Assembly (NCBI RefSeq): GCF_027853915.1
Contig: NZ_JAQGLA010000002.1
Location: forward strand, 186,001 to 250,000
From: Saccharopolyspora oryzae
GTDB lineage: Bacteria; Actinomycetota; Actinomycetes; Mycobacteriales; Pseudonocardiaceae
Reading direction: 5' to 3'
Length of the DNA: 64,000 nucleotides
Positions 16,338 to 25,674 of this stretch are shown one piece after another (position 1 is the first letter of the stretch; each line of letters starts with the position of its first letter). A model generated the notes under the pieces. The model did not search any database and was not told the DNA's origin. It saw only the letters and a list, made by a program, of their open reading frames with translations. Made by a program: the position numbers and the translations under genes.

Positions 16338-17690
16338 ATGTCCCAACAGACCGCAGCGGAGGCCGAGGCGAACCGCCCGGCCAGCAGACTCGACCGCATC
16401 GGCATTCCCAAGCCCCTGTTCTGGGGCTTCGTCGCCGTGCTGATCTTCATGATCGGCGACGGCGTGGAGACCACCTTCCTCTCGGACTACCTCCAGCAGC
16501 CCGAGGGCGGCGGACTGCCCGGGTCGACTGCCGCTTTCGCCACGGTCACCATCTACGGCGTCGCGGCGATGATCGCCTCCTGGTTCTCCGGGACGCTTTC
16601 CGCGATCTGGGGCCCGCGCCGGGTGATGTGGCTCGGTGGCGCCTGGTGGGTCGTGTTCGAGCTGCTGTTCCTGTTCGTGGCGCTGCCCTCGCACAACGGA
16701 ACGCTGATCGTCGCCACCTACGGCCTCCGCGGCTTCGCCTACCCGCTGTTCGCCTTCGCGTTCCTGGTGTGGGTGCAGATCGCCAGCCCGGTCAAGATGC
16801 GCGGCTCGGTCGCCGGCTGGTTCTGGTTCGCCTTCACCGGTGGTCTGCCGACCCTGGGCGCGGCGCTGGCCGCGGTCGCGATGGGCGTCTTCGGCTTGGA
16901 CCAGCACGGCACCCTGGTGCTGTCGCTGGTCGTGGTCACCGCCGGTGTGCTCATCGGTAGCTTCGCGGTCCGCGAGAAGCACGGCCTGCTGCCGATCGCC
17001 GACGAGACCGTCGAGAACCCGCGCAGCCTCAAGCGGCTGGCCGAGGGCGTCGACATCCTGTGGCGCGACCGCCGCACCCTGGCCGGTGGCCTGATCCGCA
17101 TCGTCAACACCGCGCCGCAGTACGGCTTCTTCGCGATGTTCCCGTTCGTGCTGGGGCCGGCCACGCCGGGCGGCGGATTCCTCACCTCCTCGGAGGTGGC
17201 GACCCTCGCCTCGATCAGTTACGGCGCCAACATCGCCGCGAACCTGTTCTTCGGGGTCTTCGCCGACCGCTTCGGCTGGCGGCGCACGATCACCTGGTTC
17301 GGCTGCGTGGGCTGCGCCATCGCGACCCCGCTCTGGTACTTCACCGCGGTGAGCACCCAGAGCTTCGCGGTGACGGCCACCTTCGGCGTCGTCTACGGCA
17401 TCCTGCTGGCCGGGTTCGTCCCGCTGTCGGCGCTGATGCCGTCGATGGTCTCCCCCAAGGACAAGGGCGCGGCCCTGGCCATCCTGAACCTCGGTGCCGG
17501 TGGCGCCGCGTTCGTCGGCCCGGTCGTGGTCACCATCCTGTTCCCGCTGGTCGGCGGCGGTGGTGTGGCGATCGCCTTCAGCGTGCTCTACATCCTGGTG
17601 GCGCTGCTGAGCCTGAAGGTCAAGGACCCGTCCGACCCGGGCGAGGCGCGCAAGCTGAGCGCGGCGGCGCAGACCGTTCCCGCGGCCTGA
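16338..17690 (+). CDS. RbtT/DalT/CsbX-type polyol MFS permease
   Basis: A 12-helix major facilitator protein of about 450 aa. The opening segment IGIPKPLFWGFVAVLIFMIG followed by DGVETTFLSDYL closely follows the polyol permease group (ribitol, D-arabinitol). The loop between helices 2 and 3 carries GPRR. Start ATG 16338 has GGAG six bases upstream; TTG 16326 and GTG 16335 are in frame. It lies downstream of the DeoR gene with its own operator, so it probably imports the polyol consumed by the divergent operon. Confidence 0.87.
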   Translation: MSQQTAAEAEANRPASRLDRIGIPKPLFWGFVAVLIFMIGDGVETTFLSDYLQQPEGGGLPGSTAAFATVTIYGVAAMIASWFSGTLSAIWGPRRVMWLGGAWWVVFELLFLFVALPSHNGTLIVATYGLRGFAYPLFAFAFLVWVQIASPVKMRGSVAGWFWFAFTGGLPTLGAALAAVAMGVFGLDQHGTLVLSLVVVTAGVLIGSFAVREKHGLLPIADETVENPRSLKRLAEGVDILWRDRRTLAGGLIRIVNTAPQYGFFAMFPFVLGPATPGGGFLTSSEVATLASISYGANIAANLFFGVFADRFGWRRTITWFGCVGCAIATPLWYFTAVSTQSFAVTATFGVVYGILLAGFVPLSALMPSMVSPKDKGAALAILNLGAGGAAFVGPVVVTILFPLVGGGGVAIAFSVLYILVALLSLKVKDPSDPGEARKLSAAAQTVPAA

Positions 17691-17704
17691 TCGCACTGAT
17701 CGAT

Positions 17705-17736
17705 GAGCCCGCGTCCCCTTCGGGGGGCGCGGGCTC
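17705..17736. terminator. Hairpin between permease and PIG-L frame
   Basis: GAGCCCGCG (17705-17713) pairs with CGCGGGCTC (17728-17736) around an inner CCCC-TTC-GGGG hairpin, 14 bases after the permease stop. The convergent PIG-L reading frame passes straight through it without a stop codon. Confidence 0.7.
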
Positions 17737-19430
17737 ACGTGCATCCGGCCGTCGTCGCCCAGCGCGGCCACGAAACGGCCGTCCGGGGTGAAGGACGGAT
17801 CACCGACCGCCGGTCCGAGCACGGCAGTCCGGGTCTCGTCGAAGACCTCGACGAAACCATCGGCGTTGCGGGCCGCGAGGACCGGCGGATTCCCCGCCGC
17901 CAACGCCGGGTCGGAAGTGGCCGAGGCCTCGACCCGGCGGACCACGGCCCACCCGGCTTGCTCCCCCAGCACCACCAGATCCCCGGTCCCCACCTCGCGA
18001 AACGCGGCGAACGCGAACTGCCCGCGCGCCACCGCTACCGCCCCGGCCGGGCGGTGCGCCGACGGCGACGAGACCAGCTCCGCCTGCCCGGACGCGGTCA
18101 GCCTCCAATGCAGCAATCCCACGTCCGCCGCAGCCAGCACGTGCACTTCCCCTGCCCCCGTCACGAGCACCGAGACGCCGTCGCGGACACCGGTCCCACC
18201 GAGATCGGTCCACGCCGGTGCGTCGGCGAAGCGGATGCTCACCCCACCCGAGGGATTCTTCGCAGCGACCACGGTTCGACCGCCGGGAACAGCAGCGGCT
18301 GCCGGTGCCCCGACGTGCGTCACCTGCTCGCCTGCACGCGGCGCACCTAGCGCGCGCCACGGATTCCCCTTCTCCCGCAGGAAGATCTCGCCGGTGTAGC
18401 GGTCCTGCGCGACGATCGTGCCCGCGTCCACGAGAACCGCCGAACGCGGTACGAATCCCGGGGTAGCCACCACCGACTCCGCGGATCCGGATCCCTCGAT
18501 CAACCGGTCACCGCGCACGAAGACGTGCACTTCCCGACCGCTGCTGTCGGTCACGATCCAGTTCGGGCCCCACGGCCAGCGCTGCCTCATGCTCCGCAGC
18601 CAAGTCGCGTACGGCTCGTCGAGGCTGACCACCGGGTCGTGCCGGGCGTAGTGCTCGAAGATCGCCCGCTTGTCCGCCACGACCTCCGGCGGCAGGTTCG
18701 GCGGCGCATCGGCGATGTCGTAGTCGCGGTAGTGCACGAGATGCGCTTGAAACGCGGCGCTGCGCATCGCGGTCTCGGCGAATCGCGCGGTCATCACGTG
18801 GTCCGGGTGGTTGTGGTGCTCTCCCCACTGCGGCTGGTTCCGGGGATCGGGTTCGGGATCGTGGGTGCGGACGATGGTGGGCTCGACCTGCCGGAGGAGA
18901 TCGGCCAGCAGCCCGATGATCGAGGCCCGGTCGTGCTCCACCACCGCCACCGGAGAGCCGTCCGGCCGCAGCGTGGCGACCCGAGCGGTCGGGTCCCGCC
19001 AAAGCCGGGTGAGCGCGTGCTTGCCACCGGTGGCCTGCGGATCGTTGTCGTCGGGCAAGTTCAGGAAGATCAACCGGATTCCCGGCCGGGCGCGCAACGC
19101 GTGCATCTCGACTTCCCCACCGCCGATCCGGAGCGCAGTGACCCGCCAGTCGTCGACGACCCCTGCCATGGCCGCGAACGCGGCACGGGTCCCGGCGCGA
19201 CGATTCGCGGCGTACTGCGCGGCCGGCTGCACGTCGCTCTCGCCCGCCGTCAGGAACACCGTCGTCACCTCGGCCCCGGAACGCACCGACACCGCCAGAT
19301 CCGGGTTCATGAACAGGATGTCGTCGTCCGGGTGCGCCACGACCTGCATGTGCGAGCGCTGCGGATCGGCAGCGACCGGCGCGGCGAGCACCAGGAGAAG
19401 CGCCACCACGACGAGGACGACCGCTCTCAT
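17736..19430 (-). CDS. Secreted PIG-L-family deacetylase with C-terminal beta-propeller-like region; no stop at expected end
   Basis: A zinc-dependent LmbE/PIG-L N-acetylglucosaminyl deacetylase-type enzyme. A signal peptide or anchor (about residues 1-25) precedes AHPDDD (zinc site, about 34) and HHNHPDH (second zinc motif, about 210). The rest (about 290-565) is repeat-like beta sequence resembling a propeller. ATG 19430 overlaps the upstream stop as ATGA. The homologous part ends near the hairpin at 17705-17736, but the frame has no stop there and stays open to 16089, antisense to the permease and into the DeoR gene. That extension has typical antisense composition, so the coordinates given cover only the supported part. 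A lost stop or frameshift is likely. Confidence 0.65.
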
Positions 19431-21892
19431 CGCCCCCACCTCCGTGCCAGCGGTGGCGCGGAAAGCACCGCGGCCAGCGCCGCTCCGGCGCAGATCAGCA
19501 CGACGTACCAGGCGAAACCGGGTGGGCTCCAGGACAGCACGAGCACACCGCTGGACGCGTTCGGGACGTTCACCCTGAGCAGCCCGGCACCGGTCTGCCC
19601 GACCGGAACCGGACGACCGTCCACCTCGGCGCGATAACCGGGCCAGGCGAGGCGGGCGAACACCAGCTCCGACCGCTCCCCCGCACCTGCGAAGCGCACG
19701 GTCTCCCGGGTCTGCCCCTGCACCACGTCATCGAGCACCCGCACATCGCGTGCCGAGCTCACCCGACCGTTCGGCCACGGGACGGGCGCGTTCCGGCTGA
19801 GCACGACGACTTCGGGGTCCCGTCGTGCGACGCGCCACCCGTCAGGCGGCACCGAAACCTCGCGCAACCGGCGCTGCACCACGACGTGCTCGACGCGCAG
19901 CTGGTCGGCCAACCCGTCCGGTCCCCACAGCCGGTCGTAGGCGCGCGGACAAGTGGCGCCGAAGTAGCCCAGGCAGAGCTCGGTGTGCAGTGCGTCGTAC
20001 CCGATTCCCGTGTAGGACACCAGATTCGCCGTGCCGGCCGCCGCCGGCATGTTGCCGAACAGCAGTTGCGACCACGCCTGCCGCGATGCGATCTGCTCGG
20101 GTGGAACCAAGCCGCGATCGGCGACCTGCACCACGGTGCCGTCACCGAACGGGGCGAAATGCGCGCGCAATTCCCGCACATCTGCGGGGAAGTTGTACGC
20201 CGCGACGTCGCGATTGGCCGGGAACCACGCCATTTGCAGCGCCAGCACGCACACCGTGCCCAAGTGCAGCACCGCGACGAGCATCCGAGTGCGCAACGCC
20301 AGCAGGAGCAGGCCACCGACCACGACCAGGGACACCAGGTGCTTCGGCGCCTGCGCAGGCCACGCGGCGACCGCCAGGTACCCGCCGACCAGCAACGATG
20401 CAGCGGAACAGGCCAACCGCACCTTGAACCGGTCGGTGCGCAGACCTCGGGACAGCAGAACGGCGAGCAGGACGGCGACGGCCAGGTGCAGCACCACGAC
20501 GTTGCGCAGCGGCCAGCGGAACATCCACAGGTTCGACGGCCCCAGGCAGAGCAGGAAGTAGCAGCCCGCGAGCACGACAGCGCAGCTCCGCCACCGGATG
20601 GCGCGCCAATCCAGCCAGGCCAGCAACGGGACCGCGAACCAGGCGAAGTAGGTCGCGGGCACCGACATCCGGAACGTGCCGAACGTGGAGATCTGCGGGA
20701 GGAAGGAAGGCAGGCTCGCGTTGAGCAGATCACCGATGCCCGGCACCAGCTGACCGATGTTGAAGAACTCGTACCCGGACCGCCACCCCACCGCCGACGC
20801 CGCCAGCACCGGGCCGTAGACCAGCGGCAACGCGGCGCCCACCGCCACGCCGAGCAGCACCAGCCGCAACCGGTCCCCGGCTCGCTCGACCAGCAGCCCG
20901 GCGAAGACCAAGCACAGCGCCAGCACGCTGTAGGGGTCACCGGCCGAGACGCAGAGGAAGCACAGCAGCCAGGCCACGACCGGTGGCACCCGGTCGGTGC
21001 GCAGCGCCCACCACGCCCACGGCAACCAGGCGAAGCCCATGAGCCCGCCCGCCCACGAACTGGCCTGGAAGAACAGCACGAACCCGGACACCGGCAGCGC
21101 TGCGCCGAGCACCGAGGCGATCCCCCGCGTCGCACCGTGGCTCCGGCACAGCACGAAGGTGCCGACACCGAGGACGACGAGGAACTGCGTCTTCACCACC
21201 GCGGCGGCGACCGCGAGATCACCGATCCACACCACCAGCAGGAAGTCCAGCAGGTGCACCGGGTTCCAAATCCCGAACAGCGCCTCGGCGGCCAGGTTCC
21301 CGCCCATCCACGAGTCGAGGTCCAGCGCCAGCGGCCACTCACCGGCCAGCAGCCGCTCCCCCAACCGGTGCCACATCGGCAGGAACTGCGCCGCGCTGTC
21401 GTCCCAGAAGTAGAACGACGGGTTCACCAGCAGCGGGATCTGGCTCAGCACCGCGACCAACGCGCCAACCCCGGCAGCCGCGGGCCAGTCGCCGAAACCC
21501 GCACCACCGCCGGAAGCCGGCCCGCGCCGCGCGGTCAGCACCGCACGGCTGGCGAAGAACGTCGCAGGCAGCACTGCGGCACCCCCGACGAACGGCGCCA
21601 GCACCGGGTCGACGCCCACCGCGACCGCAACGGCCACCGCCACCGTGCTCAACCCGATGAGCACCAGGTTCGCCAGCGGGAACAGCACGAAGGTGCGGGC
21701 CCCGACCGGGACCCCGAAGGTGAACCGGCAGTTGAGCAGGTAGGAGCACAGCGTGGCCACCGCGGTCGCGACCACGTGCGCCAGCAAGTACGGCACCAGC
21801 GCGAACAGGGTGAAGTAGACCGCGCAGTGCACGGTCGTGTTCGCCCCGCCGACCAGCGCGAACCGCCCGAGCTGCGTCCCGCACCGCATCAC
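19427..21892 (-). CDS. GtrA-domain / YfhO-like multi-spanning membrane protein
   Basis: An 821-aa polytopic membrane protein. Residues about 8-125 form a GtrA-like four-helix domain (FALVGGANTTVHCAVYF), a family thought to translocate lipid-linked sugars. The rest resembles YfhO/GT-C-type proteins: an early periplasmic acidic motif FYFWDDSAAQF, many helices (about 130-570) and a C-terminal soluble beta domain (about 680-790). It is coupled to the GT2 gene upstream (GTGA/TGATG overlap) and the PIG-L gene downstream (ATGA), so the three probably act together in modifying a cell-surface glycan or lipid. The fusion of GtrA to YfhO is inferred from composition and motifs. Confidence 0.7.
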   Translation of the reverse strand: MMRCGTQLGRFALVGGANTTVHCAVYFTLFALVPYLLAHVVATAVATLCSYLLNCRFTFGVPVGARTFVLFPLANLVLIGLSTVAVAVAVAVGVDPVLAPFVGGAAVLPATFFASRAVLTARRGPASGGGAGFGDWPAAAGVGALVAVLSQIPLLVNPSFYFWDDSAAQFLPMWHRLGERLLAGEWPLALDLDSWMGGNLAAEALFGIWNPVHLLDFLLVVWIGDLAVAAAVVKTQFLVVLGVGTFVLCRSHGATRGIASVLGAALPVSGFVLFFQASSWAGGLMGFAWLPWAWWALRTDRVPPVVAWLLCFLCVSAGDPYSVLALCLVFAGLLVERAGDRLRLVLLGVAVGAALPLVYGPVLAASAVGWRSGYEFFNIGQLVPGIGDLLNASLPSFLPQISTFGTFRMSVPATYFAWFAVPLLAWLDWRAIRWRSCAVVLAGCYFLLCLGPSNLWMFRWPLRNVVVLHLAVAVLLAVLLSRGLRTDRFKVRLACSAASLLVGGYLAVAAWPAQAPKHLVSLVVVGGLLLLALRTRMLVAVLHLGTVCVLALQMAWFPANRDVAAYNFPADVRELRAHFAPFGDGTVVQVADRGLVPPEQIASRQAWSQLLFGNMPAAAGTANLVSYTGIGYDALHTELCLGYFGATCPRAYDRLWGPDGLADQLRVEHVVVQRRLREVSVPPDGWRVARRDPEVVVLSRNAPVPWPNGRVSSARDVRVLDDVVQGQTRETVRFAGAGERSELVFARLAWPGYRAEVDGRPVPVGQTGAGLLRVNVPNASSGVLVLSWSPPGFAWYVVLICAGAALAAVLSAPPLARRWGR

Positions 21893-22791
21893 GACACCAG
21901 CTCAGCGGGGCGCAACCGGCGCGCCACGACGTCCGTGCCCAGTTCCGGGCTGCGTTCCTTGATCAGGTAGTGCGGCCGGCACTTGGTCTCGAAGTAGCTC
22001 CGCCCCAGGTACTCCCCGAGCACCCCGAGGAAGCACAGCTGCAGGCCGCCCATTCCGGCCAGCCCGACCAGCAGCGCTTCGTCCACCGGCAGCACTGAAC
22101 CGTCCACAATGGTCTCGAAAGCCGCGCGCACCACCCACGCGGCCGACGCGAGCACCACCAGCGCCCCCAGGTAGATCGACATCCGCAGCGGTTTGGCGTT
22201 GAACGAGGTCAGCCCGTCGATGCCGTGCTCGAGCAGCGCGCCGAACGTCCACTTCGACCGACCATCGCGCCTCGGCACGCCCCGGAAGGACACGTAGGCG
22301 GTGTCGAAACCGATCCAGGAGAACAGCCCCTTGGAGAACCGGTGGTGCTCGGGCAACGACAGCACCGCGTCCGCCGCACGCCGCGACAGCACCCGGAAAT
22401 CACCCGCACCGTCCAGCAACCGGACCCCGGCGAAGCGACGAACCGCCCGGTAGTACGCCCTGGCCAGCGTCGACCGCCAACGCCGCTCCCCGCTCCTGCT
22501 CCGGCGGGCGACGACCTGGTCGTAACCGGAGTCCAGCAGCGGCAGCATCCGGCGCAGCAACTCGGGCGGGTGCTGCAGGTCGGCGTCCAGCAGCGCGATG
22601 CGATCGCCGCGCGCGTGCCGCAATCCGCACAGCATCGCCGATTCCTTCCCGAAGTTGCGGCTCAGCGACACGTAGCGGAAACGCGGGTTCGCCGCCGCCA
22701 GCCGACGGGCCTCGCGCAGCGTCCGGTCGGTGCTGCCGTCGTCGACCAGGATCACCTCGTAATCCCGGCCCCATGCTTCTGACCAGCACAT
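21889..22791 (-). pseudogene. GT2 polyprenyl-phosphate glycosyltransferase (GtrB/DPMS-like), 5'-truncated
   Basis: The body is a normal GtrB/DPM1-like enzyme that loads a sugar onto a polyprenyl phosphate: VDDGSTDRT, the metal motif DADLQHPPE, GAGDFRVLSRRAAD, then two C-terminal helices (about 205-265). The family normally begins with a strand such as VVVPVFNEE plus about 30 residues before DYEVILVDDG. Here only MCWSEAWGR precedes it, and no frame between 22792 and 22862 supplies the missing part. The first nucleotide-binding strand is therefore lost and the gene is probably inactive. The break coincides with the start of the element-like region. Confidence 0.7.
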
Positions 22792-22861
22792 TTATGAAGA
22801 TCATGGGACATACATGGGATGGGATGGGCCTACTGCACTAAGAGCACGAAGGGACAGTCCC

Positions 22862-23356
22862 ATGAACAAGAAGAAGCACCGCGTCCGCAACTTCATCGTG
22901 CTGCCCGCCATCGGCCTGCTCGCCGCCGGCGTGATCGCAGGTATCGCTGGCGGCAGGGGCCCCACTTCTGCGCCGAGTTCAGCCCCAGCAGCAGCGGACA
23001 GCCGGGCAGCCAGCCCGCAGCCCGCGACGCCGTACGTTTACACGCCGCCGAGCTACCCGGCGATCCCGGACTTCACGGGCACGGACAGCATCGTGTTCGA
23101 GATCACCGGGTCGGGTACGGGCATGGTCACCTACAGCTCGGACTCGAACTTCTCGATCGCCCAGGAGACCGGCGTGGACCTGCCCTGGTCGAAGACCATC
23201 GAGTTCGAGAAGGCGGCGATCCGGCCCGTGACGATCAACGCGCAGCACACCGCGGGCGCCGGCGCGATCGGATGCCGGATCACGATCAACGGCAAGGTCG
23301 CCGTCGAGAACTCCAGCAGCGGGCAGTACGCCGTCGTGTCGTGCACGACGAGCTAG
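22862..23356 (+). CDS. MmpS-like membrane-anchored protein
   Basis: A 164-aa protein: basic MNKKKHRVRN, one hydrophobic anchor (about residues 10-28), a Pro/Ala/Ser-rich linker, then an immunoglobulin-like C-terminal domain with a Cys pair (IGCRITINGK and VVSCTTS) resembling MmpS transport accessory proteins of mycobacteria. In mycobacteria MmpS partners MmpL lipid exporters; no MmpL gene is nearby. Start ATG 22862 has an AAGGGA ribosome site. It lies immediately beyond the GT2 truncation and contains one copy (23035-23043) of a motif otherwise seen in the phage part. Confidence 0.65.
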   Translation: MNKKKHRVRNFIVLPAIGLLAAGVIAGIAGGRGPTSAPSSAPAAADSRAASPQPATPYVYTPPSYPAIPDFTGTDSIVFEITGSGTGMVTYSSDSNFSIAQETGVDLPWSKTIEFEKAAIRPVTINAQHTAGAGAIGCRITINGKVAVENSSSGQYAVVSCTTS

Positions 23357-23367
23357 CAACGCGATGA

Positions 23368-23417
23368 AGCCCCGGGCTGAGCAGTGCAACTTCCCCTTGC
23401 ACGACTCTCCCGGGGCT
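23368..23417. terminator. Nested hairpin after MmpS-like gene
   Basis: AGCCCCGGG (23368-23376) pairs with CCCGGGGCT (23409-23417), and inside it GTGCAA (23384-23389) pairs with TTGCAC (23397-23402). The hairpin starts 11 bases after the stop. The remaining 23418-23635 contains no gene I can support; it is A+T-richer and includes GTTTAAACG at 23546. Confidence 0.65.
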
Positions 23418-23635
23418 CCCCCATCGCCCCGCCCCGGTCGGTGTGCAGTGGGCGGCCGATGGTGCGCGAACCGCGCGACCGCAGCTTAGAACATAGTTTC
23501 GACTGATCGCCATCCGGCACCGACCGGGCCTTAAGTCCCGACTTCGTTTAAACGTCTTGTGTTCATGAAAATCGCAGGTCAAGCTATATGCATACATCCG
23601 GTCATCCCATCATTGGACTTCTGGGGGCGAGTGCA

Positions 23636-24277
23636 ATGACCACAGCGAACGGAAACCTTCGGACCCGCGAACTCTGGCTGGAAGACGCGATCGAGGCCCT
23701 GCGTCCCCGCTTCACCGAGGTCGGCCTCCCGCTTCCCGAGCGCGTGCACGTCAGCGTCGGTTTCGGCTACGGCGCGAAGCGCGAGTCGGCCAAGATCCTG
23801 GGCCAGTGCTGGAAGCGCGAAGCCTCCGACGACGGCGTGAACCACATCTTCATCAGCCCGGAGATCGCCGACACCGGTCAGGTCCTGGCCACCCTGCTGC
23901 ACGAGCTGATCCACGCCGCCGACAACAACGACTCCGGTCACAAGGGCAAGTTCGCCGAGGCCGCCACCCGCCTGGGCCTGGAAGGCCGGATGACCGCCAC
24001 CACCGCCTCGGTCGAACTGGCCGCCGAGTTCATGTGCCTGGCCGAAACCCTCGGCGACTACCCGCACGGCGCGCTGCACCCGGTTCCGGTCGCCGCCCCC
24101 ACCCCAGTGCCCGCGGGCGGGCCGCTTCCCCCCAAGGTCCACTCGGGTCCACGCAAGCAGGGCACCCGGATGCTCAAGCTGACCTGCGGGCACTGCGGCT
24201 ACACCGTCCGCACCACCGCCAAGTGGCTGGAGCGGGGGATGCCCCGGTGCCCCGCAGGCGAGGAGATGAGCCTCTGA
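23636..24277 (+). CDS. SprT-like zinc metalloprotease-domain protein
   Basis: A 213-aa protein with a SprT-type gluzincin core: LLHELIHAAD (HExxH zinc site, about residues 95-105) and GHKGKF shortly after. A C-terminal zinc-ribbon-like stretch follows (CGHCGYTVR and RCPAGEE). SprT-like proteins recur in actinophages and actinobacterial islands; eukaryotic relatives (Spartan) cleave DNA-protein crosslinks, but the phage role is not established. Start ATG 23636 has GGGGGCGAG upstream. Confidence 0.8.
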   Translation: MTTANGNLRTRELWLEDAIEALRPRFTEVGLPLPERVHVSVGFGYGAKRESAKILGQCWKREASDDGVNHIFISPEIADTGQVLATLLHELIHAADNNDSGHKGKFAEAATRLGLEGRMTATTASVELAAEFMCLAETLGDYPHGALHPVPVAAPTPVPAGGPLPPKVHSGPRKQGTRMLKLTCGHCGYTVRTTAKWLERGMPRCPAGEEMSL

Positions 24278-24283
24278 AAACGA

Positions 24284-24313
24284 AAGCGCCCGGTCCACTC
24301 GGACCGGGCGCTT
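24284..24313. terminator. Strong bidirectional hairpin
   Basis: A perfect 13-bp stem (24284-24296 with 24301-24313) and loop ACTC lie between the convergent SprT-like and XRE genes. On the minus strand the stem is followed by TTTCGTTTT, so it should end the XRE transcript well. Confidence 0.85.
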
Positions 24314-24333
24314 CTCCTTGTGGGGTGGTGCCA

Positions 24334-25425
24334 TCACACGAGCCGCTGCACCGCTTCGAGTCGCAGATCAGTTCGGGCAGACGACACGGTTTCGGCGTAG
24401 CTTCGCGCACGCTGGATGGCCTGGCGCGCGGCATCAAGGTCACCTGCCCGCGCATGCGACTCGGCGAGCCACGTCAGGTAGAGCGCGACTTCACGGGCGT
24501 GCTCCGGCGGGTAGTTGGCGATGGCGTTGGCCAGCAGCGGCTCGGCGTCGTTCGGCCGGCCCAGCTCGATCATGCAGCGCCCCGCCATCACGTCGATCTC
24601 GTTGCGGTTGAGCCAGTAAACCCATTCCGGTTCGCCGTCGCCGCGCTGTTCAAAGGAGTCGTCGACCGCGTCGAGCGCGCGCCATGTCGCGTCGGTCTCT
24701 CGGGCTCGCGCCGATGCCCACGCCACCCGCTCCAGCAGCAGTGCGCGAACAGCCGGAGTAGCGCTTTCGGCTCCCATGACCGCAGTCCGGGCGAGCAACG
24801 CCGCTTCGGCCGGGTCGCCGATGTTGGCAATCTGGTAGCTGAGACTCGACAGGAGCTGACTTCCAAGGACCCGGTCGCGCGCTTCACGCGCTGCACCGAC
24901 TCCCGACATGTAAAACCGTTGCGCCCGCGCGTATTCGCCAGCGTCGCTCGCGACCCACCCTGCAAGCTGCGACAGTTCGCCGACGGCGACGAACAGCCGC
25001 CGCCCAACGGGTTCCTTGAAACTGGCGGTGCTAACCAGTTGCTCAGCCTCGCCTAGCTCCTTGGTGATCGCTGGCAACAAGTCACGGCAGCTGACCACAT
25101 CGTCGAGGTGCCGCAGCTCGATCACTCGCTGTTCCAGTTCGCTGGCCAGCGATTCGCTCACCTTGCGTCCGGACCGCGTATGCACTGCCACTGGGGAGTC
25201 GTTGACCAGCCACTCGTGCGCAACGCGCAGCGGGTCACCCGGGTTCAACGCCAGGGGCACCCCGAGCACCTGCTCGTACGCTGCGACCACGTCGTCGGCG
25301 ACCGGCCGCTTACCGGTTTCGATCATGCTCAGGTACGAGCGGGCGAAATGGGTCCGCTGAGCCATCCTGCTCAGGCTCAGGCCCGCCGCCTCCCGCTTAG
25401 CACGCAGATCTGAACCGGCAAGCAT
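24334..25425 (-). CDS. XRE-family regulator with TPR-like C-terminal region
   Basis: A 363-aa regulator. The N-terminal XRE helix-turn-helix covers about residues 1-60 (LRAKREAAGLSLSRMAQRTH, then RSYLSMIETGKRPV). The rest is a long helical region with TPR-like alternating Ala/Leu patterns (about 120-360), as in peptide- or signal-responsive actinobacterial regulators. ATG 25425 is chosen; GTG 25449 is in frame but lies inside the tandem CTGTGAACA repeats, which look like its operator. It is divergent from a small-ORF pair and the RiPP operon, where a regulator of this type is commonly found. Confidence 0.8.
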   Translation of the reverse strand: MLAGSDLRAKREAAGLSLSRMAQRTHFARSYLSMIETGKRPVADDVVAAYEQVLGVPLALNPGDPLRVAHEWLVNDSPVAVHTRSGRKVSESLASELEQRVIELRHLDDVVSCRDLLPAITKELGEAEQLVSTASFKEPVGRRLFVAVGELSQLAGWVASDAGEYARAQRFYMSGVGAAREARDRVLGSQLLSSLSYQIANIGDPAEAALLARTAVMGAESATPAVRALLLERVAWASARARETDATWRALDAVDDSFEQRGDGEPEWVYWLNRNEIDVMAGRCMIELGRPNDAEPLLANAIANYPPEHAREVALYLTWLAESHARAGDLDAARQAIQRARSYAETVSSARTDLRLEAVQRLV

Positions 25426-25439
25426 TCCTTCGACTCCAG

Positions 25440-25458
25440 CTGTGAACACCTGTGAACA
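25440..25458. promoter_or_regulatory. Tandem CTGTGAACA operator-like repeats
   Basis: CTGTGAACA occurs at 25440-25448 and 25450-25458, ten bases apart, that is about one helical turn. The pair lies just upstream of the XRE start in the region divergent from the small ORFs. Autoregulation is inferred from placement. Confidence 0.5.
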
Positions 25459-25572
25459 GCCAAACCCTATCGCCCACGTTCTGTAGCCCCGAAGCTACTT
25501 AACGGCGGCACTTCCAGGAAGATTCCCCGACCTTTCCGGGAGTGCCGCCAGCAAAAACGCGGGAGGGACGAC

Positions 25573-25674
25573 GTGTGGAGACGCTGGCGATGGTGCAAGA
25601 GGATCAAGGAGTGGGCACGTGTCTGGCGGGCCCGCAGGGAGCGGGAACGCCGCAGGGTCCGGGTCTATCTGTGA
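25573..25674 (+). CDS. 33-aa Arg/Trp-rich small protein
   Basis: GTG 25573 follows GGGAGGGACGAC, a good ribosome site. The product begins MWRRWRWCKRIKEW and is almost entirely Arg, Trp, Lys and Glu with one Cys. The stop at 25672-25674 overlaps the GTG of the next ORF as GTGA, so the two are probably translated together. I do not recognise a function. Coding status rests on the ribosome site and the coupling. Confidence 0.5.
   Translation: MWRRWRWCKRIKEWARVWRARRERERRRVRVYL

Noticed and set aside
19886..21970. 694-codon rightward frame opposite the GtrA-YfhO gene
   Set aside because: Arg/Gln/His-rich antisense composition with no hydrophobic or domain pattern.
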